From: Tricholoma matsutake
Lineage: Eukaryota; Basidiomycota; Agaricomycetes; Agaricales; Tricholomataceae
DNA: 64,000 nucleotides
Assembly (NCBI GenBank): GCA_026075535.2
Contig: AP026539.1
Span: 3,286,001 to 3,350,000, forward strand
Direction of reading: 5' to 3'
The notes under the pieces were generated by a model that saw only the letters and a list, made by a program, of their open reading frames with translations, searched no databases and was not told where the DNA came from. Positions 57,992 to 64,000 of this stretch are shown here, in pieces. Both the position numbers and the translations under genes were made by a program. How positions within the stretch are numbered: the first letter of the stretch is position 1; every line of letters starts with the position of its first letter.

Positions 57992-58414
57992 TATAAGGGC
58001 AACCTCAGCCTCTAGCAAAGGGAAATCCGAAGTTAAAATTATGCTACATAATACAGGGATTGGGGGCGCACCTAGCAAAGGGAAATCCGAAGAAAAAACT
58101 CTAAAGATCCCTTTGCCAGTGCCCAGTATATGTGAAAACTGCAAAAATCAAATAATAACTAAAAATAGAAAAGGCAGAGATAGGCTGATCAAGGCCGCCA
58201 CATGATGTAATACCAAGGGGTAGATGTCGGAAGGGTACTCCATCTCTAAATATAAAACTGTCAACATGCACAAATGTGATAGAAAGGGAAATTAGTAATA
58301 AAATAAGGGAAAAATCATAGAAAATGAAGAATAGAAGGAAACAAGGCGAGAAAAAATATAGGACAAATGTAAAAAATAGGAGAAACATGTGGGACACCCT
58401 CTAGTCCCCTTACA
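57992..58414 (-). repeat. 5' LTR of element A1
   Basis: 423 bp; complement TGTAAGGGGACTAGAGGG to GCCCTTATA. Target duplication ATTGG at 58415-58419. Confidence 0.92.
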
Positions 58415-60104
58415 ATTGGCAACTGATGTCATATGAGATGACAATTCACTGGAGTTTGGTGCCTGAGACCGAAGATAAAATAATGTAATCCATATTACAG
58501 TACCTGACCATGTGTGAGCATTGGAAGCAAAGAGAAGACAATGAACCAACCTTTCTCCCTTCTGCAGATCCCCAACTCCATTTTTACAAATGCAGCAATG
58601 TTGTGGACGGAGGGCAAGACCAGTGCCAGTCACACTATACCCAGGGGTACAGCGGACAGCAGCATGGATGATGGCATCATGCTCAGACTGGCATGTATTA
58701 ATCTGATTGCACCCAGGCATCAGACAGGGTAACACCACAAGATCAGAAAAGACCAACCTCAGGTTGACCAATGTAATTCTTTAGACATTCCTGGTAACAG
58801 CTCTCCTCAACGAATGAGGCCCATCCAGGAGCCAACTTGGGGTCATTGATTCTGCAATCCTTTCTTTTGAGCTTGAAGTTTGCATCGACAGCAAGAAACA
58901 GCGTATACAAGTATCTACCATAATGTTAGCACCAATTTGGTTTTCGAACACAGTTAAAACTTACAGTAAAGGGCCAGCAGATTCCCAACCCTCCAGCAGG
59001 TTGCAATCAGGGTGAGGACATGCTGGGCATTCGACTGCCAACTCTCTGGGTGCAGTAGCCATCACACCTGCAGGATCTTGCCCTTGACCAGCCCACTTTA
59101 GCATTAGGAGATTGTGCCAAATGTGAAACACACAGTGGAACTCTGGGTACCGATGCTAATACACTATTAGCCCAATAATTTGCTGGAATTAACAAAGACA
59201 TACAATAGGCTTTTGTAGTTGAAGATTATCCATTTTGTGTTGTACCATATGGTAAAAGTCATAGATGGTTGTTTTGCCCTGTAGCATCAGCTCATGGAAA
59301 GTGTCGAGGCAATCAAACGTGAAGGCAGTTCTCAGTCGTGTGAAGGTGGCCAGGAACCAGCAAGCACGCAGGAGTTGAGTACAATGGTGTATGACACCAT
59401 TAGCCCTACAGTCACAGAAATTGATCGAAATATGGTGTACTCCAGATGTGTCGAAAATGCAGAAATCAGTGGGTCTGGAAGCCAGGCAAGGGCAAGGAGC
59501 CCCACCATGACCAAGTTGAATGCAAAGCCCGAGATTTTGAAGGGTAATGGTGCTGAAAAACAATCCGTTCCAGGACTACAATGGATTTAAATGATATTGG
59601 CACAGTAAAGGAAATGCAGATGCACACCTCGATGCGATGGAGGGGATGGTCGTGGTGGCCTTGCACCAAACAATCGTGGCATTGCAAGAGACTCCCAATC
59701 ATGCAATCCTTGCACTTGTAGATTCCATCAACCTTCTTGCAGGAAATACAGAGACTGCCACCGAGGAAGTCACCATGGCCATCATGATGCAGTAGCTCAT
59801 CAAGGCAAGTTTGGCAAAAGATCAGCCATTCGAGTAATTTCGTCTATATCCACCCAGTTATGAATTGTATTAGTCAATGAAAGTCGTACTTACCAATGTG
59901 GTATTTTTCCGTACTCTCTTTGGTTTTGGCGGTTGGATTGGAACAGACACATCTGGATTGTCAAGCTGCCCAAGCTCTGGTTGAGGTGGGTCTTGGAAGA
60001 CTTTGTCCACTGCTGGCTGCTGATCAGTCTAAGAGCTGGGTTCATTATCAGATGAATGAACTCAGTCCTCTGTTTGATGCCCTTGTCGACCACGTGTCGT
60101 CCTC

Positions 60105-62345
60105 CTAAGGACAGTTATGCATGAAGTCCAGTTTCTCATGACAGGCACTGGTGCTAGACAAAATCCTGGAGTTGCTCAGATTTACCAAGACAAAGTCGCT
60201 ATTTCCCCCTTTGTGGTAGATGTCCCAGCATCTAGTGAGCACATTGGGTTTAGCCCCCATTTTACCAGGGCAGAAGCGGATGGCGAGGTTGAGCTGTGAA
60301 AGGTATTCTGACCACCGAGCTTGACGATGAGTAAGGAGCTTCATGGTACTGAAGTATTCCAAGTTTTTGTGATCTGTTACCATGTCTACTGGATTTCCGG
60401 AACCTTTGAGGTACTGTCGCTAGTGTTTGAAAGCTTTGAAGATAGCCAGAAGTTCCTTGTCATGGGTGTCATAGCTTAATTCAGCTGGGTTGAAGGACTG
60501 GGAGTGGAGTGCAACCAGGTGGATTTCTCCATCCAAGGTATAGATGGAAAGGATCACCACTAAGGCATAGCCTGAGGCATCTGTCTCCAAGATAATGTGG
60601 GAGTCCGGTAGCCATTGAGTAAGTATTGGGGCATGAGTGAATTCTTCTTTCAATTTGTTGAAGGCTTCTTGACATTTCTTGCCAAAGTCCCAAGGCATGT
60701 GCTTCCAGGTGAGTCTGGTGAGAGGGATGATGATGTCGGAATACCCATGGATGAACCATCGGTAGAAGTTGCAGAATTCAAGGAAGGATTGGATGTCCTT
60801 AACCTTTTGAGGTTTGGGCCAGTCAAGGATGGTTTTGACTTTATCTTCGGACATCCAGAGCCCATCTGGAGAGAGGATGAACCGCAGGTATTCCACACTG
60901 TGTTGTTGGAACTCGCATTTCTGTGGAGCAGAATAAAGCCCATTTTTCTGGAGTCTCTGGAGAACTTCCTTGACATGAGCCTTATGTTGACTCATGTTGT
61001 TGGAGTAGATTAGGATATTGTCGAGGTAGGCAATGATGCTGACATCTAATAGGTCACTGAAGATGTCATTCATGAGGTGCTGGAAGGCAGCAGGTGAGTT
61101 GGTGAGTCCAAATGGAACCACCAGCCATTTGAAAGAACTGTAGCCCATGTGGAAAGTGGTTGTCCATTCATCTCCCTCAGCAATGTGGACTAAGTAATAG
61201 GCATGCCAGATGCCAATTTTGGTGAACACACGTGCCTTTCCTGGAGAGTCCAGGAGATCCAAGATTAGCGGAAGTGGGTAGCAGTCCTTCTTTGAGATGC
61301 AGTTGAGTCCCCAGTACTCGACGCAAAGTCAGAGACTCCCATCCTTTTTCTTGACAAAGAGTATAGGAGCACCGTGAGGGGATTTGGAGGGGCGGATGAA
61401 GCCCGAGCAAACATTTTCTTCAATGAATATTTGGAGGGCCTCAAGCTCAGAGTGAGAGAGGGAGTACATGCAACCTGGAGGTGGGGGAGCATTATCCTCC
61501 GTCTCTATCTTGAGGTCATAGGGATGGTGTGGAGGAAGGGTGTCGGCTTTTTGTTTGTTAAAGACATCTACAAATTTGTGATATTCTTCTGGAACATCTG
61601 AAAGGTCTGGAGGATTTCTGGACACTACCAAGGATTTAGCCGCCAGTCCTTCTGGGGAGAATGTCATCTGAAAGGCAACAGCCCCAGGAAGTTTGCTTGC
61701 ATGCATGTCAGTGGCAGCATTGATGAACGAGATCTCAGGAGGTATAAGTTTTGAGGATTTAGTGATTACAGGGTTTTTTTGGGTTTCTGCTGGAAGGTTC
61801 AGAGGTGAAGGTGACTCTTACAAGATAGGAGAGTCGGAAGACATCGAGGGGGTAGGACCTCTTTGAGCTGCAGAATGGAAATTTATTTGGCCTGAAGACC
61901 AGTCAATCAACGGATTGTATTGCTTCAGCCAGTTATGACCAAGTACTGCAGAACAGGACTCTTACAAGGTTACATAAAATGTCAGATTGAACACTTCACC
62001 AGATGGAAAAGTGACTGGGAGTTTCACAACTTGGGTTATGGTGGAGTTACAAGTTCCATCAAATAGGGAGTCTGATCAGAGGAATGGTTTTGGTACTAAG
62101 TTGGTTGTCCCGCACAAATGATGAATCTAGGAAACAATGCGAGGAACCAGAGTTGATAAGAGTTCAGATTTTTAGGGAATGTTTGGAAAGGGATAGCAGG
62201 ATGGTAAGGGATTCAGGATCAGAAAGAGCAGACACATTGAGACAGACGTAAGCAGCCAGTTGGGAAAGGTCAATGCAACCCTCAGCCCCAATGGCATGTT
62301 CCCGAGGGTTGTGGACTATTTTTTTGGGTCTGCAGAGTCCAGCTT
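60105..62345 (-). pseudogene. Ty3/gypsy element D fragment: protease, RT, RNase H
   Basis: Read downwards. A possible gag C-terminus lies near 62,345. Protease near 62,160 reads TLINSGSSHCFLD: the catalytic Asp of D-S-G is Asn (complement of 62152-62154). [82 protein letters not shown], then AYLDNILIYS where the second Asp is Asn (complement of 61017-61019). RNase H: ILETDASGYALVVILS, DKELLAIFKAF, VTDHKNLEYFSTMKLLTHRQ. It stops near 60,105, next to the KDZ gene, with no integrase or LTR visible. Stops are frequent, including one where the RNase H segment breaks near 60,420. Confidence 0.8.
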
Positions 62346-62389
62346 GGACTCAGTGATCGCTACAGCATGAGCTTTGGCCGCTTTGTGCA

Positions 62390-63829
62390 TTGCATGACAT
62401 GTGACATGTGACTGCCAGCTCACAACCACCACCACCACCACCACCACCATCATCAATGCTGCCTCCTCCTCCTCCTCTCCACTCTACCACCACCACTGCA
62501 TGCCCACCCACCACCAGCACTCCCATGCCCACTCCCACCATCACCACCACCTTCAAATGAGCTGACTGGATGGAACACAGGCCCAAACAATGGCAACTGT
62601 TGTTTGGGCCATAGATAAGTTTTTCTTTTTTTTCTTTTTTTGCTTTTTGTTTTATCAATCAACTAATTGTTGCTTTTTAGGTTATATACTGCTGGGGACG
62701 ACCTGCCACGATGAAAAATGTACAACCCACACCCATGCCCACCCGATCCCCTCCTCCCCATTCAAATGGGATGTGAGGCTGTTGACATGGGCTAGGAGGG
62801 TGCAGAGGGATGCCAGGAGACCCCAGAAGGGGGGTACCTGCCTAGTAAGCACCCACCAGCCTCTGTACTCATGCCATGTTGCACTGACACACCCAAACCC
62901 CCCCCCCCTCCCCCCCCCAAAAAAAAACAGAAATCCAAATGGGGGATGATGGCAACAAACGACAACAAGCCACCCACCCCCAGCCTCACAAGCAACTGCT
63001 CATGGGGTGGAACATGGGTGGAATGATGCCCAGGCACAGGGATAGGAGACAACAATGCACCACCCGCCCCCAGCCTCATGAGCAACTGCTCGTGGGGTGG
63101 ATCGCAGGTGGAACAACAATGACAACAAGCCACCCACCCACAGCCTCATGAGCAACTGCTCAGGGGGTGGATTGTGGGTGGAATGACAGACAACACACCT
63201 AGCACAGTGGGGTTGTGTCCCCTCCCCCTCCCCCACACTTTGCATGGGGAGGGATTTTTTTTGTACTTTTAATTATTTATTAGTATTGTGCCCCCCCTCC
63301 CCCATTTTGCATGGGAGGGATTTTTTTCTTCATGTTTTTACCTCCCCCCTCAAGGGGTTAGCTTTTTATGTATATAAATAAAACTCCCTCTCGCATCTTG
63401 TGAGAGGGAGGATTTTTTGTTTATGTATGTAATCACAATCATCCCCACTCCCTCGCATTCAATGTGAGGTGGTTAATTAAAAAATTTTGATCTTAACTAC
63501 TTTGAAAAAAATTAGAGTTGTGAGTTTGAGTGTCATGAATAAACTTATATTACTAACTAATAATTCTCCTGTGGCTCAACTGGTTAAGCACACATGTTTG
63601 GTTTGTCATGTGATTGCTCTAATCAAGATGTCTTGAGTTCAATCCTTACTCTGCACAAATATATTTTGTAGGCACTTTGACAACTTAAGACTTGAAATTT
63701 GACTATCCATTAGGGTATATACTCTAAGTTGAGCATCTGGAGTAACCGGAATCTGGTTGGAGTAACTGGAATCTGGTCGGAATAACTGGAATAACTGGAC
63801 TCTGATCAGAATAGGTGGGGGAGGGTAAA
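62390..63829 (-). repeat. Inverted shorter copy of the 8,981-11,681 composite repeat
   Basis: Read on the minus strand from 63,829: a degenerate terminus (complement of TAGGTGGGGGAGGGTAAA), subterminal repeats (GGAATCTGG, 63,735-63,810), tRNA-like segment, CCCTC/GAGGG hairpins (63,210-63,470), GAGCA/TGCTC palindromes (near 62,985, 63,078 and 63,147), one intron-like module (62615-62680 plus strand), the GGCCCAAACAATGG palindrome and CACCAC repeats (62,420-62,560). This is the order found at 9-11.3 kb, with a single intron-like unit instead of six. Its left end abuts element D. Confidence 0.6.
63566..63650 (+). repeat. tRNA-like Pol III promoter segment (SINE-like)
   Basis: A-box-like TGGCTCAACTGGTTAAGC at 63572-63589 and B-box-like AGTTCAATCC at 63636-63645, about 53 nt apart. 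It matches the minus-strand segment at 9,223-9,312. Not shown to be a functional tRNA. Confidence 0.5.
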
Positions 63830-64000
63830 TTACAGCACAACTGCAGGCTCCTTTGAGTACAGGAGCTGATAACAATGATGATGATGATGTGGTGTCACTG
63901 TTGGGGCTGGGGTAGGGATCACCTCCATGAGCAACTGGGGGTGTAGCTAAGAGAATGAAAAAGAAAATAAAAAAACTGCCCTGCTGTCTCACATTTGTAG
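63830..64000. other. No feature recognised
   Basis: Short GATGATGAT run near 63,878 and A-rich sequence at 63,955. Nothing else supportable. Confidence 0.4.

Larger units (their letters stand above)
40388..58414 (-). mobile_element. Ty3/gypsy chromovirus A1, full length, containing A2 and a LINE
   Basis: Minus-strand element with LTRs 57992-58414 (5') and 40388-40811 (3'), and target duplication ATTGG (40383-40387 and 58415-58419). It sits in the Trp codon after KDZ SYDISCQ. The internal region is split by A2 (43572-49613) and by the LINE (51308-57285); without these the element is about 6 kb. Gag, protease, RT, RNase H, integrase and chromodomain are all present but carry stops and a mutated RT active site. 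Confidence 0.92.
32086..60093 (-). pseudogene. KDZ transposase gene, split by three insertions
   Basis: Read from high to low coordinates. 59,830-59,190: CxC2 cysteine cluster (CISCKKVDGIYKCKDC, CHDCLVQGHHDHPLHRIE, intron, LGLCIQLGHGG, FCIFDTSGVHHISINFCDC). 59,150-58,990: AGQGQDPAGVM, VECPACPHPDCNLLEGWE. 58,930-58,760: YTLFLAVDANFKLKRK, with the first catalytic Asp. 58,600-58,420: GVGDLQKGER and VISYDISCQ. After element A1, 40,382-39,811: WCRSFQRRMEELPPDL, FSLSYMHGVGRT, FEQFSSTFPPETVQQWE. After the second block, 34,375-33,292: LELANEEAADAARG, ADDALADIQHQCQIILGLWQ, TRMQTLYNRF, EPSWIWLV. After the third insert, 32,372-32,086: YAEKQAYLWERL and an acidic tail. Joining across A1 restores SYDISCQ-WCRSF. 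KDZ transposases mobilise DNA transposons; this one is interrupted and its DGE-type acidic site looks changed. Confidence 0.85.

Noticed and set aside
62350..63245. Gly- and Pro-rich ORFs at 62.4-63.2 kb
   Set aside because: Products of CACCAC/GGTGGT trinucleotide repeats in the composite element.

Overview
This window looks like a transposon-dense region of a basidiomycete fungal genome, most likely Agaricomycetes. The evidence is spliceosomal introns of about 46-60 nt, a KDZ transposase with a CxC2-type cysteine cluster, a basidiomycete-type tyrosine recombinase, chromodomain Ty3/gypsy elements, and a Tad-like LINE ending in an RNase H domain. There is no prokaryotic gene organisation, rRNA or CRISPR. 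All assignments come from reading the sequence and recalled family features; no database search was possible.

Layout. 0-1.1 kb: decayed KDZ-type fragment. 1.8-3.6 kb: decayed XPG/GEN1-like nuclease gene whose introns can still be traced. 4.4-5.1 kb: intron-like and palindromic repeats. 5.4-8.2 kb: tyrosine recombinase pseudogene split by a foldback hAT-like element. 8.98-11.68 kb: large TIR-bounded composite repeat containing a tRNA-like box, hairpins, palindromes and a tandem array of intron-like modules. 11.8-16.3 kb: more hairpin and palindrome repeats plus two solo LTRs. 17.2-18.4 kb: the only gene that looks intact, a 10-exon short-chain dehydrogenase/reductase. 20.5-32.1 kb: a 64-bp minisatellite split by gypsy element C, itself split by gypsy element B1. 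32.1-60.1 kb: one KDZ transposase gene on the minus strand, split by (i) a short TIR element, (ii) a 5.4-kb block holding a second B copy (B2), and (iii) an 18-kb gypsy element A1, which carries a nested sister copy A2 and a LINE. 60.1-62.4 kb: remnant of another gypsy element (D). 62.4-63.8 kb: an inverted, shorter copy of the 9-11.7 kb composite repeat.

Most nestings are proved by target-site duplications: ATTGG for A1, CTTCT for A2, AATCGTC for the LINE, TAGAG for C, GGCAA for B1 and GAGGG for a solo LTR. In several cases the host reading frame closes when the insert is removed. This gives an order of events: KDZ, then A1, then A2 and the LINE; and minisatellite, then C, then B1.

Decay is strongly biased to CpG>TpG/CpA. 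It has repeatedly hit catalytic codons, notably reverse-transcriptase aspartates changed to asparagine. The SDR island at 16.4-18.9 kb keeps its CpGs. The least explained material is the family of dispersed intron-like modules, the GAGCA/TGCTC palindromes and the ladders of CCCTC/GAGGG hairpins.
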